Source: Acidimicrobiia bacterium
GTDB taxonomy: Bacteria > Actinomycetota > Acidimicrobiia > Spongiisociales > UBA4744
Assembly (NCBI GenBank): GCA_029863625.1
Contig: JAOTUY010000029.1
Location: forward strand, 1 to 36,753
Length of the DNA: 36,753 bases
Direction: 5' to 3'
Shown here one piece after another: positions 17,709 through 26,586 of the stretch. Every line of letters starts with the position of its first letter. Within the stretch, counting starts at the first letter, position 1. Position numbers and translations under genes: made by a program. A model generated the notes under the pieces. It was not told the DNA's origin. It did not search any database and saw nothing but the letters and a program-made list of their open reading frames with translations.

Positions 17709-18980
17709 ATGGAAGTAGCCGTTATTGGCGCCGGATACGTTGGTCTGGTGCACGCAGCCGGCCTCGCCTCGCTCGGTCACCGGGTCCGGGTCGGGGAGAA
17801 CAACCCAGAGAAACTCGAGCTGCTCGAGGTCGGCACCTCGCCTATCTTTGAGCCCGGGCTGGAGTCCATTCTCGGAGAAGGGCTTGCCACCGGTTTATTG
17901 TCGTTTGAAGCATCGAACGAAGCCGTTGTCGGCGCTGCCGAGGTGGTGTTTGTCGCCGTTCCCACTCCCCAGGGCGACAATGGTGCAGCCAACATGTCGA
18001 TAGTTTCCGCAGTGCTCGATGAGATTGCCCCCAAGCTGGCTGGTGATACCCTGGTCGTCTTCAAGTCGACCGTTCCGGTCGGCTCGGTAGCCAAGTACCA
18101 ACAGTTCTTCGATGAGCGGAATCCGGGCGTGACCGTCTTGAGCAATCCAGAGTTCCTGCGGGAGGGAAGCGCAGTGTCCGACTTCTTTCATCCCGACCGC
18201 ATCGTGATAGGAACCACCAGTCAGCGCGCCGCCGAACGCATGATGGAGTTGTATCGCGATCTCGATGCCCCGGTGGTCGTCACCGATCCGATCAGCTCCG
18301 AGATGGTCAAATACGGTTCGAACGCCTATCTGGCCACTCGGATCACTTTCGCCAATGCGATGGCCAATCTGGCAGAGGCGGTCGGTGCCGACGTGCGTGA
18401 CGTTTTGTTAGGCATGGGCTACGACCGGAGGATCGGGCACCATTTCCTCAGCCCCGGCCCCGGCTTCGGAGGCTCTTGCTTTCCCAAAGACACGCATGCC
18501 CTGGTCGCCATCGCAGAAGCAGCCAACTACGACTTCGCTCTGCTCAAAGGCGTCATCGAAGTGAATGATGAACAACGGCAACGCATCGTCGACAAGGTGG
18601 TTTCCGCCTTACCGGACGGAATTGAGGGCGCTGCTGTCGGCCTGTGGGGCCTGGCCTTCAAGGCAGGGACGGATGACACCCGGGACTCGCCGGCGGCGGA
18701 ATTGGCTCGCATGCTGGCGGGCCGCGGTGCGCGGATCCGGGCGTTTGACCCCGAGGCGACGGTCGACCTCGCCGGCGTGGAGCTTGCCGCGGATCCCCTC
18801 GACGCAGCGAAAGGGGCTGACGTGCTCCTCATTGCGACCGAGTGGCCAGAGTTCCAGGTGGTGGATCTTCGCAGGGTGCGCGACGCAATGGCCGGGTCGG
18901 TGATTGTGGATGCGCGCAACATCCTCGATCCTGATGCGGTTCGTCGTTTGGGCATGGAATATCACGGCGTCGGTCGTTGA
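17709..18980 (+). CDS. ugd: UDP-glucose 6-dehydrogenase
   Basis: This cytoplasmic enzyme oxidises UDP-glucose twice with NAD to give UDP-glucuronate, a building block for acidic wall or capsule polymers. The 423-residue protein has the NAD Rossmann motif VIGAGYVGLVHAAG at its N-terminus, FVAVPTPQ, KSTVPVGS, NPEFLREGSAV, the central helix SSEMVKYGSNAYLATRI, and the active-site SPGPGFGGSCFPKD with catalytic Cys257. The C-terminal UDP-binding domain has WGLAFKAGTDDTRDSPA. GDP-mannose and UDP-ManNAc dehydrogenases share the fold, but the motif set fits UDP-glucose best. An excellent ribosome site (GGAGGT at 17697-17702) fixes the ATG at 17709. Confidence 0.92.
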   Translation: MEVAVIGAGYVGLVHAAGLASLGHRVRVGENNPEKLELLEVGTSPIFEPGLESILGEGLATGLLSFEASNEAVVGAAEVVFVAVPTPQGDNGAANMSIVSAVLDEIAPKLAGDTLVVFKSTVPVGSVAKYQQFFDERNPGVTVLSNPEFLREGSAVSDFFHPDRIVIGTTSQRAAERMMELYRDLDAPVVVTDPISSEMVKYGSNAYLATRITFANAMANLAEAVGADVRDVLLGMGYDRRIGHHFLSPGPGFGGSCFPKDTHALVAIAEAANYDFALLKGVIEVNDEQRQRIVDKVVSALPDGIEGAAVGLWGLAFKAGTDDTRDSPAAELARMLAGRGARIRAFDPEATVDLAGVELAADPLDAAKGADVLLIATEWPEFQVVDLRRVRDAMAGSVIVDARNILDPDAVRRLGMEYHGVGR

Positions 18981-19039
18981 CATCGCCAACGGGTCATCGC
19001 CCCCGTAGGCTGTGGTGAAAGAAGTGGAGTGGACCACAA

Positions 19040-19753
19040 GTGACTGAAACGGCAAAACTCTCGATTCTGATTCCCGTTTACAACGAAAGGCGCACAATCG
19101 GAGAGGCGATTCGCCGGGCCAGAACCGTCGATCTCCCCGTCGATCGGGAGATACTGGTCATCGATGACGGCTCAACAGATGGAACGAGCGAGATCATCAA
19201 GCGACTTGCCGACTCAACAGTGAAAGTCATCCAGCATCCGACCAACATGGGCAAGGGTGCGGCCCTCCGGCGCGGATTCCAGGAATCGACGGGTGACTTC
19301 GTCGTGGTGTACGACGCCGATCTCGAATACGACCCGAGGGATTGGCCGGCGTTGCTGCGCCCCGCCCTCGAAGGTGAAGCTAGGGCTGTGTACGGCTCGC
19401 GTTTCACCGGTGAGCGGCGCAACATGATGTTCTGGCATTGGGTCGGCAACCGGTTTCTGACCCTGCTCACCAATGTTCTCTACAACACAACCCTCTCGGA
19501 TATGGAGACCTGCTCCAAGCTCATCGAGGGGGACCTCATCAGGTCGTTGCACCTCACGTCGAATCGTTTCGACATCGAACCCGAGATAACGGCGAAGTTG
19601 CTGCGGTCCGGCGTCAGGATCTACGAAGTTCCGGTTCGATACACCGGCCGAGAGGTCGACGAAGGAAAGAAGATCTCCTGGCGGGACGGATTCCCCGCCA
19701 TGGGGGCTCTCGTGAAGTACCGCTTCGTGCGGGCCAAGAGCATTCGCAAATGA
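19040..19753 (+). CDS. Family 2 glycosyltransferase, DPM1/polyprenyl-phosphate sugar transferase type
   Basis: This 237-residue GT-A enzyme probably transfers a sugar from a nucleotide donor to polyprenyl phosphate at the inner face of the membrane. Visible are ILIPVYNERRTIGEAI, VIDDGSTDGTSEII, HPTNMGKGAALRRGF, the metal-binding DAD in YDADLEYDP, and FDIEPEITAKLLRSGVRIYEVPVRYTGR, which is typical of DPM1-like proteins. No C-terminal transmembrane pair is seen, so it is the soluble or peripheral form. The start is GTG 19040, with GGAG bases about ten upstream. Its stop overlaps the epimerase start as ATGA, so the two are coupled. The sugar cannot be assigned from sequence. Confidence 0.88.
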   Translation: MTETAKLSILIPVYNERRTIGEAIRRARTVDLPVDREILVIDDGSTDGTSEIIKRLADSTVKVIQHPTNMGKGAALRRGFQESTGDFVVVYDADLEYDPRDWPALLRPALEGEARAVYGSRFTGERRNMMFWHWVGNRFLTLLTNVLYNTTLSDMETCSKLIEGDLIRSLHLTSNRFDIEPEITAKLLRSGVRIYEVPVRYTGREVDEGKKISWRDGFPAMGALVKYRFVRAKSIRK

Positions 19754-20691
19754 ATGGCCGAGCCCTCGTCACGGGCGGCGCAGGGTTCATTGGTTCTCAC
19801 CTCTCCGGCCGTTTGATGGATGAAGGCTGGGACGTGCTCGTCGTTGACGATCTCTCTGTCGGTCACCTGGACAATCTGGCCGAGGCGCGTGCTCGAGGTC
19901 GGATCAAGTTCCACCAACTCGATATCCTCGATGAGGAGTTCGGTAAAGCGGTCGAGCACTTCGCTCCCGACGTGCTGTTCCATCTTGCCGCGCAAACCTC
20001 TGTCGTGAGATCTGTAGCGGATCCACTCTTCGACGCCGGGGTCAACATTCTCGGCACGATCAATCTACTCGAGGCGGCGCGACGGGTCGGTGTTGAGCGG
20101 GTCCTTTTTGCATCAACCGGGGGAGCGATCTACGGCGAGCATGTCAAACTGCCTGCCAAGGAGAGCTACGCGAGGCGTCCTGCAGCCCCCTATGGGATCT
20201 CCAAGAAGGTCGTCGAGGATTACTTGCGTTTCTATGAAGCGACCCACGGCATCGATTACGTAGCCCTGGGTCTCTCCAACGTGTATGGGCCGCGCCAGGA
20301 TCCATACGGCGAAGCCGGGGTTGTCGCTATCTTCACACGGCTCATGCTCGACAAGAAACGTCCGGTTATCTACGGGGACGGGCAACAGACCAGGGACTAC
20401 GTCTTTGTGGACGACGTGGTTGATGCCTTCATCCGGGCCGCGGGAATTGGCGGCGGTAGGTTTCTCAACATCGGAACGGGCCGCGAGACGACTGTAAACC
20501 GACTCTTCGGGGCGATCGCCGAGGAGGTGGGATTCAGGGAATTGCCGGTCTTTGCCGATCCTCGCCCGGGAGAGCTTGCCCGATCGGTGCTCGATCCGAG
20601 TGCAGCCCTGCATGCGCTGCATTGGCAACCTTGGACCAGCCTCGAGAAAGGCCTGGCGCTGACGGTCGAGTGGTTTCGAAGAAGTCGCTAG
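19750..20691 (+). CDS. NAD-dependent nucleotide-sugar epimerase (UDP-glucose 4-epimerase-like)
   Basis: This 313-residue extended-SDR enzyme acts on a nucleotide sugar. The NAD motif is VTGGAGFIGSHL at residues 7-18. Other motifs are DDLSVGH, DVLFHLAAQTSV, ASTGGAIYGE with the catalytic Ser/Thr region, PYGISKKVVEDY with the YxxxK pair, LSNVYGPRQDP, and YVFVDDVVDAF. It fits 4-epimerases such as GalE or Gne, though related 5-epimerases and decarboxylases are not excluded. The start ATG 19750 overlaps the GT2 stop. The open frame extends further upstream inside the GT2 gene, but that part is a shadow. It is the last gene before a heptamer array that separates it from convergent cofE. Confidence 0.88.
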   Translation: MNGRALVTGGAGFIGSHLSGRLMDEGWDVLVVDDLSVGHLDNLAEARARGRIKFHQLDILDEEFGKAVEHFAPDVLFHLAAQTSVVRSVADPLFDAGVNILGTINLLEAARRVGVERVLFASTGGAIYGEHVKLPAKESYARRPAAPYGISKKVVEDYLRFYEATHGIDYVALGLSNVYGPRQDPYGEAGVVAIFTRLMLDKKRPVIYGDGQQTRDYVFVDDVVDAFIRAAGIGGGRFLNIGTGRETTVNRLFGAIAEEVGFRELPVFADPRPGELARSVLDPSAALHALHWQPWTSLEKGLALTVEWFRRSR

Positions 20692-20710
20692 AAGCTCGTT
20701 TCTGGCTTTT

Positions 20711-20766
20711 GTACTTTGTACTTTGTACTTGGACACACAGTAGGCAATACGAGATACAAGGTACGT
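20711..20766. repeat. 7-bp tandem array with inverted halves between convergent genes
   Basis: In register from 20711 the units are GTACTTT, GTACTTT, GTACTTG, GACACAC, AGTAGGC, AATACGA, GATACAA, GGTACGT. The left three heptamers and the right three are inverted with five mismatches over about 19-20 bases. Three of those mismatches would be wobble pairs in plus-strand RNA, giving a stem with about a 15-base loop. Lying between the epimerase and cofE stops, it could act as a two-way terminator. Confidence 0.6.
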
Positions 20767-21468
20767 TCATCTGAACATGTCCTCGTCTGCCGGACGGACC
20801 AAGTCCGTCGCCCGACCCTCGCCGGTTGGATATTCCAGGCCCCGGACCACGGCGAGCGGAACCCCCTTTGCCTTCCCCATCACGAGGTCTGCTGCTGCGG
20901 CTACTTCATCGACGATGGCCACCTCGGTCACGTTGAGCGTTCGTCCGAACGTGTCCGTGGTTCCTCGGTAGTCGACCAGCGCAGGCATGCCTGCCACCCC
21001 GATGGCCACGTCCGTCAGGCCGCGCCGCCATGGGCGTCCGAAGGTGTCGGTGATCACGACTGCGATCTCGGCTCCGGTCGCCTGTCGGATTCTGGTTCGC
21101 AAACCGTTTGCCGACCGATCCGGGTCGCGAGGAAGCAGGGCCAGAAAGCCCTCGGGCATATTGGACCGATCGACCCCGGCGTTCGCACAGATATACCCAT
21201 GGCGCGTCTCGGTGATGACCAGGTCTCCCCGCCGCCGAAGAGTTGCAGCTGCTTCGTCGTCGATGATTCGTCGGCGTTCATCTTCATCATCGTCAAATCG
21301 GACGATGGCGTTTTCTGCCTTTGAGACTGCTTTGTGCGTAACCACCAGCACGTCTCCGTCGCGAAGAACGAATTCGGCGCTGTTCAGCGCAGACAGCATG
21401 ATCGCGGCGAGGTCGTCGCCGGGTCCGATGTCGCCGATGCCGGTGATCGGGGTGATCTGCACCGTCAC
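20767..21468 (-). CDS. cofE: Coenzyme F420-0:L-glutamate ligase (CofE), stand-alone
   Basis: CofE adds gamma-linked glutamates to F420-0 with GTP in the cytoplasm, the last step of F420 synthesis. The 233-residue protein shows ITPITGIGDIGPGDDLAAIM, DGDVLVVTHKAVSKAE, the metal- and GTP-binding region VITDTFGRPWRRGLTDVAIGVAG, and VDEVAAAADLVMGKAKGVPLAVVRG. In mycobacteria the equivalent protein FbiB is fused to a nitroreductase-like domain that reduces dehydro-F420. That domain is absent here, so that step must be done elsewhere if the same route is used. The GTG start at 21468 overlaps the cofD stop (GTGA), so the genes are translationally coupled. It faces the epimerase gene across the heptamer array. 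Confidence 0.93.
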   Translation of the reverse strand: MTVQITPITGIGDIGPGDDLAAIMLSALNSAEFVLRDGDVLVVTHKAVSKAENAIVRFDDDEDERRRIIDDEAAATLRRRGDLVITETRHGYICANAGVDRSNMPEGFLALLPRDPDRSANGLRTRIRQATGAEIAVVITDTFGRPWRRGLTDVAIGVAGMPALVDYRGTTDTFGRTLNVTEVAIVDEVAAAADLVMGKAKGVPLAVVRGLEYPTGEGRATDLVRPADEDMFR

Positions 21469-22385
21469 AGCAGATCGACCAACCAGTCTGCGAACGACCG
21501 GGCGGCGGTCGGGTCGGCAATCCTGGTGTCGCCCACGTGGATCTTGACACCAAGGTCGGCGAGTCGCGCTCGGTCGTTCGCATCGCCCGTATCGATGACC
21601 AGGTCGTTCAGCAAGCCACCATACGCGGCCACAACGCCTGCGTTGCCGCCGGGAAGCCCGAGCGAGGTCATCACCCGATCGGCGGGCCCTTTGAGCGCCC
21701 GGCCGCCGAACAGCGGGCTGACGGCTATGACCCGATCGGCTGATTCGATCGCAGAGGCGATCTCCTCGATGGCCAGGATGGGCCAGATTGAGAGCGGCGG
21801 GTTGGATGGTCCGATGATGACCGCCTCGGCCTCCTCGATCGCCGCCAGAACACCTGGGGATGGTTTCGCCGTCGCGGCCCCGTCAAAGCGTAGATCGGTT
21901 ACCTCGTCTTCGTGTCTGCGCATCACGAAGTACTCCTGGAATGACAGCCATTCTCCTTCGGCTGTTTCGATCATTGTCCGCAAACTGTGCTCGGTAGCCG
22001 GCAGAACCGTACCCGGGGCGCCGAGCGCCGCGGCAGTGCGAGCCGTGATGTCGGAGAGGGTCGCGCCGGCCAGCAGTTCTTGGGTGCGGTACAGGTTGGT
22101 GGCCAGATCTCGGTCTCCGATTCGGAAACGGGTATCCGTCCCAAAGAGCGACAAGCGTTTCAAGACGGTGAACGTGTCGGCGGTGAGGCCCCATCCTTCA
22201 GGGCCTTCGACACCGGCCAGGGTGTACAGGACGGTATCGAGATCGGGAGACACATGGAGTCCATAGACGACCTCGTCGTCACCCACGTTGACCACAACGG
22301 TGAGGGCAACATCGTCTAGAGCTGCCAGACCCCTCGCCAAACGGGCTCCGCCAACACCTCCTGATAGCAGTGCAACTTTTTTCAC
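21465..22385 (-). CDS. cofD: 2-phospho-L-lactate/phosphoenolpyruvyl transferase (CofD/FbiA)
   Basis: CofD joins the activated lactyl or enolpyruvyl moiety to the deazaflavin Fo, giving F420-0 or its dehydro form. Recognisable features are LLSGGVGGARLARGL at the N-terminus, VVNVGDDEVVYGLHVSPDLDTVLYTLAG, and IIGPSNPPLSIWPILA. From GTG 22385 the protein has 306 residues. I prefer this start because AGGA lies five bases upstream. An ATG at 22400 would add five residues, but GGAG directly abuts it, which is too close. It is coupled to cofE and divergent from the large glycosyltransferase gene. Fo synthase (FbiC) and the guanylyltransferase FbiD are not in this window. Confidence 0.93.
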   Translation of the reverse strand: MKKVALLSGGVGGARLARGLAALDDVALTVVVNVGDDEVVYGLHVSPDLDTVLYTLAGVEGPEGWGLTADTFTVLKRLSLFGTDTRFRIGDRDLATNLYRTQELLAGATLSDITARTAAALGAPGTVLPATEHSLRTMIETAEGEWLSFQEYFVMRRHEDEVTDLRFDGAATAKPSPGVLAAIEEAEAVIIGPSNPPLSIWPILAIEEIASAIESADRVIAVSPLFGGRALKGPADRVMTSLGLPGGNAGVVAAYGGLLNDLVIDTGDANDRARLADLGVKIHVGDTRIADPTAARSFADWLVDLL

Positions 22386-22390
22386 GTCAG

Positions 22391-22394
22391 TCCT
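22391..22394 (-). promoter_or_regulatory. Ribosome site deciding the cofD GTG start
   Basis: On the minus strand these bases read AGGA, five bases before GTG 22385. The alternative ATG at 22400 lacks a properly spaced site. Confidence 0.55.
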
Positions 22395-22430
22395 TTCCAT
22401 CTCCGATCGCCCTCTCCGACGGTCTGCGGA

Positions 22431-22459
22431 TTGCAGTGTCGCCGTTTGCGCTCCACAAT
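22431..22459 (+). promoter_or_regulatory. Possible promoter for the membrane glycosyltransferase gene
   Basis: TTGCAG (22431-22436) and CACAAT (22454-22459) are spaced by 17 bp and would start transcription within a few bases of ATG 22469. Each box matches only part of the consensus. The lack of a Shine-Dalgarno fits a near-leaderless message. Confidence 0.35.
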
Positions 22460-22468
22460 GGCACCCTC

Positions 22469-25270
22469 ATGTCGATCCCCGACCAATCCAAGGCTACGGT
22501 CGCGCCCGCTACCTCTGCGGTGATCGCGGCGGCGGTCATGGTGCGCAACGAGTCGCAGCTAGAAGCGGCCCTCGATGCTCTGGCACGTCAATCCTACGAG
22601 ACTGCGTACACCACCGTCGTCGGAGGCGGGGAGCCGGCTCAGAAGGTTGCCCGAAGGAGAGCCATCAGCTGGGTTTCCGATATGCAAGGGTTGATCGCCG
22701 GGTTGCCTGCGGCCGCCACCCATGTGTGGCTGGTTCATGACGACGCATCACCCCGCAAGGACGCGCTGGCTGCGCTCGTCGAAGGCGCGCAACGCGTCGA
22801 AGCTTCGGTGGCAGGTTCCAAGCTTCTTCGGACCGACCATCCTGGCATGTTGGAATCCGTCGGGGCCGCAACTGATGTGTTTCTGGTGCCCTACTCCGGG
22901 CTCGATTCGGAGGAGATGGACCAGGAGCAGTACGACGTTGTGCGGGATGTCGCGTTTGTCTTCGGGGCCTCGACGCTTATTCGTAAAGACCTCTTCAAAG
23001 GCCTGGGTGGTACCGATCCGCTGCTGGCCCCGCAGGCGGCCGGAATCGACTTGTCCTATCGGGCGCGCGCGGCAGGGGGACGGGTGGTGGTGGTTCCCTC
23101 CTCTGAAGTGCTGCACGCCAGCTTGTGTTCCGAGAAGACTCCCTTGTGGCGGGAGGAGGCGGGGCGTTTTCGGGCGCTGCTGAAGGTGTACAGCCCGGTC
23201 ACATTGGGGTGGACCGTGCCTCTCAGCGCCGTGATTGGTTTGCTGTACTCGTTCGCGATGACGTTCCTGGGCCGCAAGCGTGCGCTCGTCGATCTGGTGT
23301 TGGGTTGGGGGTGGAACCTCTATCACTTGCCGTCGACCCTGGCGGGGCGCCGCCGCTTGCATCGTTCGCGGATGGCTGGTGACGAGGAACTCTTCCGGTA
23401 TCAAGTGCGGGGTTCTGCGTTGATTCGGGAGCTTTCAGATCGCTTCTCCTCGAAAGTCCTCTTGGAGGACCAGCTGGCGGGGCGTTTGTCCGGAATCATC
23501 GAACGGAGGCGTGCCTTCTGGCACGAGCCGGGCTTCTACGCCGTGTTGACTGCGTTGGTGTTCCTGCTCATCGCCGGCCGAGAGATCGTCGCCGACGGTC
23601 TTCCGGCCGCCGGGCTGGCGCTGCCGCTTCCTGATTCGGCCTGGGCAACCCTTCGCTCCTATGCGGGTGGGTGGAACACGTCCGGTTTGGGGAGCCCGGC
23701 CCCCTTGCATCCTTCGATTGGGGCAACCGCTCTCGTTCAGCTGCTCCTGGTATCTCACGCCAACCTCGCCGAGATCCTGCTCTCGGTCGGCGCGGTCGGC
23801 GTCGGTTTGGTAGGTACCGTTCGGCTGCTTCGCAGGATGGAGATGGGCCCGCTGGCCCGGTACGCCGCAGCGCTGGCCCTCGCGGGCGGCCCTGCCACCC
23901 GTGCCCTGGCCGGCTCAGGCGATTGGCCCGGCATGATTGCGATCGGTCTGGCACCGTGGGCGGTGGAGTCGGTGGTTGCGCCTTGGCCGGTAGTTTTGCG
24001 GGAGAAGATCGGTTACCTTGCCCGGGCGGCGCTGGCTACCGGTGCTCTGGCGGCCTTTGCCCCCGTCGCGGTGCTTCTTCCGCTGGCGGCGGTGATTGTC
24101 CGGGTCCTCGTCGCCGAAGGCGCTCCATGGTCGGCGGTGGCCCGTGCTGTTCCCGTGACCATTCTGGCGGTTTCCCTGCTCTTCCCCTGGTTGTACCGGA
24201 TTTCGGTCGATCAATTGCTGAGCCACGGCGAGTCGTTGTATTTCAACCCTTCGCTGTGGGCTATCGCCGGCTTTGCGGTGGCAACCGTGTTTGGCTTGAT
24301 GGCAGGTGATCGGCGCACCGTTGGCTTCATTGGTTGGGGCGGTACCCTGGCTGTCGGCGGATCCTGGTTGGCTCGGACGGCAGGACTAGGGGTAGGACGC
24401 GAGCCGACCGTCGCCGGTTATGTCGCCGCTGCCGTCGGCACGGCCATTGTGGTTGGCGCGGCGATCGATCTGTCCGCTCGCTTCAGTGACGCACGCCTGT
24501 GGCGGGTGATCGGAGGCCGGGGAGCAGCGCTGGGCGGTCTGATCGTTGCAGCCGGGGTGGTGTTGCTTCTTCCGTCGGGCCGGCTCGGGCTCCCTGAGGA
24601 TCGCTTCGGGTCTCAACTCGAATTCGCAGCTGCCCGGTCCCTGGACCACGGTGCTGATCGGATCCTGATGGTGGGCGCAGCAGGCGAGCTTCCCGGTGAG
24701 TCGCGGGCCGGAACAGGTTTCTCATACAGGGTTGTGTCGGGGACAGGACCCATATTCCCCGAGGCTTGGCTAGGGGCACCTCGCCAGGGCGACGTCGCTC
24801 TCGAAGAGGTTCTCGAACGAATAGGCGCCGGTTTGGAGTTACGGCCCGGACAATCGTTGGCTTCCTTCGGCATTCGGTGGATCGTCTTCACCGGGCCCAA
24901 CCCCCTCGAGGTAGCTCTCGAGTCCCAACTCGACCTCCGCCAGCTCCCGGGTCTCGACTACACGACTTTCGAGAGTGAAGTATTTGGGGCGAGAGCGGTC
25001 GGAGCCGACGGAATCCCCTGGACGTGGGAACGTCCCGACTACGTAGGGGCCGGTACCGCCCTCGGACCGGTCTATGTGGCCGAGAACCAGGACCGGAGAT
25101 GGGGTGAAGATTGGATGGCCTCCGGTTGGGCTAACGAGGTAGTTCCATCGAATGGAAGAATCACCTTTGGCGGAGATGAACCCAACCGCAATTGGGCCTT
25201 GGCGGCGGCCGGGGTCTTGGCCGTTCTGGCAGCCCTTGGGATCGTCGGATTCGATCGGAAGGCGTTATGA
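22469..25270 (+). CDS. Large polytopic family 2 glycosyltransferase
   Basis: This 933-residue membrane protein joins an N-terminal GT2-like domain (about 15-270) to a long hydrophobic part. In the GT2 domain, MVRNESQLEAALDALARQ, WLVHDDASPRKDALAAL (with a DDA metal-site candidate), FVFGASTLIRKDLF, and a GIDLSYRARAAG stretch fit the family. About ten or more transmembrane segments follow between about 380 and 710, then an extracytoplasmic C-terminal region and a final helix. Such a protein lies beside cofD and DUF5719 genes in many actinobacteria, which supports the call. Start ATG 22469 has no Shine-Dalgarno; the open frame extends back to 22370 into the cofD 5' end. The stop overlaps the DUF5719 start. 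It probably builds a wall or surface glycan; acceptor and sugar are unknown. Confidence 0.8.
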   Translation: MSIPDQSKATVAPATSAVIAAAVMVRNESQLEAALDALARQSYETAYTTVVGGGEPAQKVARRRAISWVSDMQGLIAGLPAAATHVWLVHDDASPRKDALAALVEGAQRVEASVAGSKLLRTDHPGMLESVGAATDVFLVPYSGLDSEEMDQEQYDVVRDVAFVFGASTLIRKDLFKGLGGTDPLLAPQAAGIDLSYRARAAGGRVVVVPSSEVLHASLCSEKTPLWREEAGRFRALLKVYSPVTLGWTVPLSAVIGLLYSFAMTFLGRKRALVDLVLGWGWNLYHLPSTLAGRRRLHRSRMAGDEELFRYQVRGSALIRELSDRFSSKVLLEDQLAGRLSGIIERRRAFWHEPGFYAVLTALVFLLIAGREIVADGLPAAGLALPLPDSAWATLRSYAGGWNTSGLGSPAPLHPSIGATALVQLLLVSHANLAEILLSVGAVGVGLVGTVRLLRRMEMGPLARYAAALALAGGPATRALAGSGDWPGMIAIGLAPWAVESVVAPWPVVLREKIGYLARAALATGALAAFAPVAVLLPLAAVIVRVLVAEGAPWSAVARAVPVTILAVSLLFPWLYRISVDQLLSHGESLYFNPSLWAIAGFAVATVFGLMAGDRRTVGFIGWGGTLAVGGSWLARTAGLGVGREPTVAGYVAAAVGTAIVVGAAIDLSARFSDARLWRVIGGRGAALGGLIVAAGVVLLLPSGRLGLPEDRFGSQLEFAAARSLDHGADRILMVGAAGELPGESRAGTGFSYRVVSGTGPIFPEAWLGAPRQGDVALEEVLERIGAGLELRPGQSLASFGIRWIVFTGPNPLEVALESQLDLRQLPGLDYTTFESEVFGARAVGADGIPWTWERPDYVGAGTALGPVYVAENQDRRWGEDWMASGWANEVVPSNGRITFGGDEPNRNWALAAAGVLAVLAALGIVGFDRKAL

Positions 25271-26586
25271 GAAGAGCCCTCGTGGCCGTGCTCATCGGCG
25301 TCCTGGCGGTGGCGGTGTGGCTCGCCCCCGCTCCCGAGCCGGTGACGGTCGAGCTGCCGGTCACGACCGCCACCGCTGGACCGGTGGTGGCCAGCAACTT
25401 CTCGAACTGCGCCTGGGCAATTGCCGACGACACCCGCGAAACTCTCATGAGCATCGTCACACTCAGCGACGTTGAGGTACAACTCACCTTTCCGGTCGCC
25501 GGCGAGATACGGGAGACATACCCCGAGTCCCTTCCCGGCCCGGGCGCCAGTGCCATTCCGCTTTCGACCATTCTCAGTCTGGGAGTCTCTCCCGCGGTGG
25601 TCGAATTTAGCGACTCCCCGGCGGCGGCCGGCGTGATCGCCGAAGGAGAAGGGTCACTGGCCGGAGATCTGTGTCCTTCCAGCGCCAGCAAGGTGTGGGT
25701 GCTGCCGGGCGGAACAACGGTGCAGGACCGCCCCCTCGATCTGCAGCTTTTCAATCCGTTTCCTGAGGACGCGCTGGTAACGGTAGAAGCGATCAGCGAG
25801 GAAGGCTTCGAACCTGTTCCAGACCTGGAACGAGTTTCCATCCCCGGAAGGTCCTGGCGGACTTTGGCCCTAGGGGACGTCCTTCCTTTCCGGCAACGAT
25901 TGTCGGTAACGGTGCGGACCGAGCAGGGCCGGATCATCCCGGCAATGGTGCAAACCAACGGTACGGATCAAGCCATTTGGACGGATGTCGGGCGTAGCGA
26001 GGTGTGGGAGTTCCCGCTTGTGGCGGTCGGTGAGCTTCAGCCCTTCCTCGCCATCGCCAACGCGGGGCCGCTCGAGGTTACCTATACGCTCGACGTATTC
26101 ACCGCCGATGGACCGGTGGAAAGTGCGGTCGAAGGGCTCGTTCCGGCCGAAGGCCATGATCGGATCTCGGTGGCCGGCCTGGCCGACGGCGCCTATGCCG
26201 TTCGATTGAGAGCGGACGGTCCTGTGTCGGCTGTGGTCGTGGGTGAAGGCGAGGGGCAGGTGGCCGCGACATCGGGCGCGCCCTTGACGGCCCGGCAATG
26301 GATGCTGCCGGGCGCCGGTGCCAACAGCTCGGCGCAGTCCTCGCTTTGGTTTCTGAATACCGGGGCCGATTCGATAACGGTGACCTACCAGTTGCTCGAC
26401 GCAGGCGGCACCGTTGATCTGCCCAGCAAGGTTGCCCTTCCGGCCGGTACCGTGAGGCGAGTGCCGCTGGATCAGATCGGCGTTTCCGGTGTGATAGCAG
26501 AGTCGACCGGACTTTTCTCCGCAGCATGGAGCGCTGAGACCGAGTTGGCGACCGCCTACGCGTCGGGGATTCCAGTCGGTGAATGA
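25267..26586 (+). CDS. DUF5719-family secreted or membrane-anchored protein
   Basis: The 439-residue protein has an N-terminal signal or anchor (about 3-22) and then a beta-rich, Val/Gly/Ala-rich body with repeated short strands and only a few cysteines. By position after the membrane glycosyltransferase, and by its overall make-up, it matches the actinobacterial DUF5719 family, which has no assigned biochemical role. In the body, segments such as WVLPGGTTVQDRPLDLQLFNPF and WMLPGAGANSSAQSSLWFLNTG are similar, suggesting two related beta-sandwich modules at about 140 and 345. It is coupled upstream and downstream by stop/start overlaps, so it probably works with the glycosyltransferase at the cell surface. 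Family assignment is by eye and would need a profile search. Confidence 0.65.
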   Translation: MRRALVAVLIGVLAVAVWLAPAPEPVTVELPVTTATAGPVVASNFSNCAWAIADDTRETLMSIVTLSDVEVQLTFPVAGEIRETYPESLPGPGASAIPLSTILSLGVSPAVVEFSDSPAAAGVIAEGEGSLAGDLCPSSASKVWVLPGGTTVQDRPLDLQLFNPFPEDALVTVEAISEEGFEPVPDLERVSIPGRSWRTLALGDVLPFRQRLSVTVRTEQGRIIPAMVQTNGTDQAIWTDVGRSEVWEFPLVAVGELQPFLAIANAGPLEVTYTLDVFTADGPVESAVEGLVPAEGHDRISVAGLADGAYAVRLRADGPVSAVVVGEGEGQVAATSGAPLTARQWMLPGAGANSSAQSSLWFLNTGADSITVTYQLLDAGGTVDLPSKVALPAGTVRRVPLDQIGVSGVIAESTGLFSAAWSAETELATAYASGIPVGE

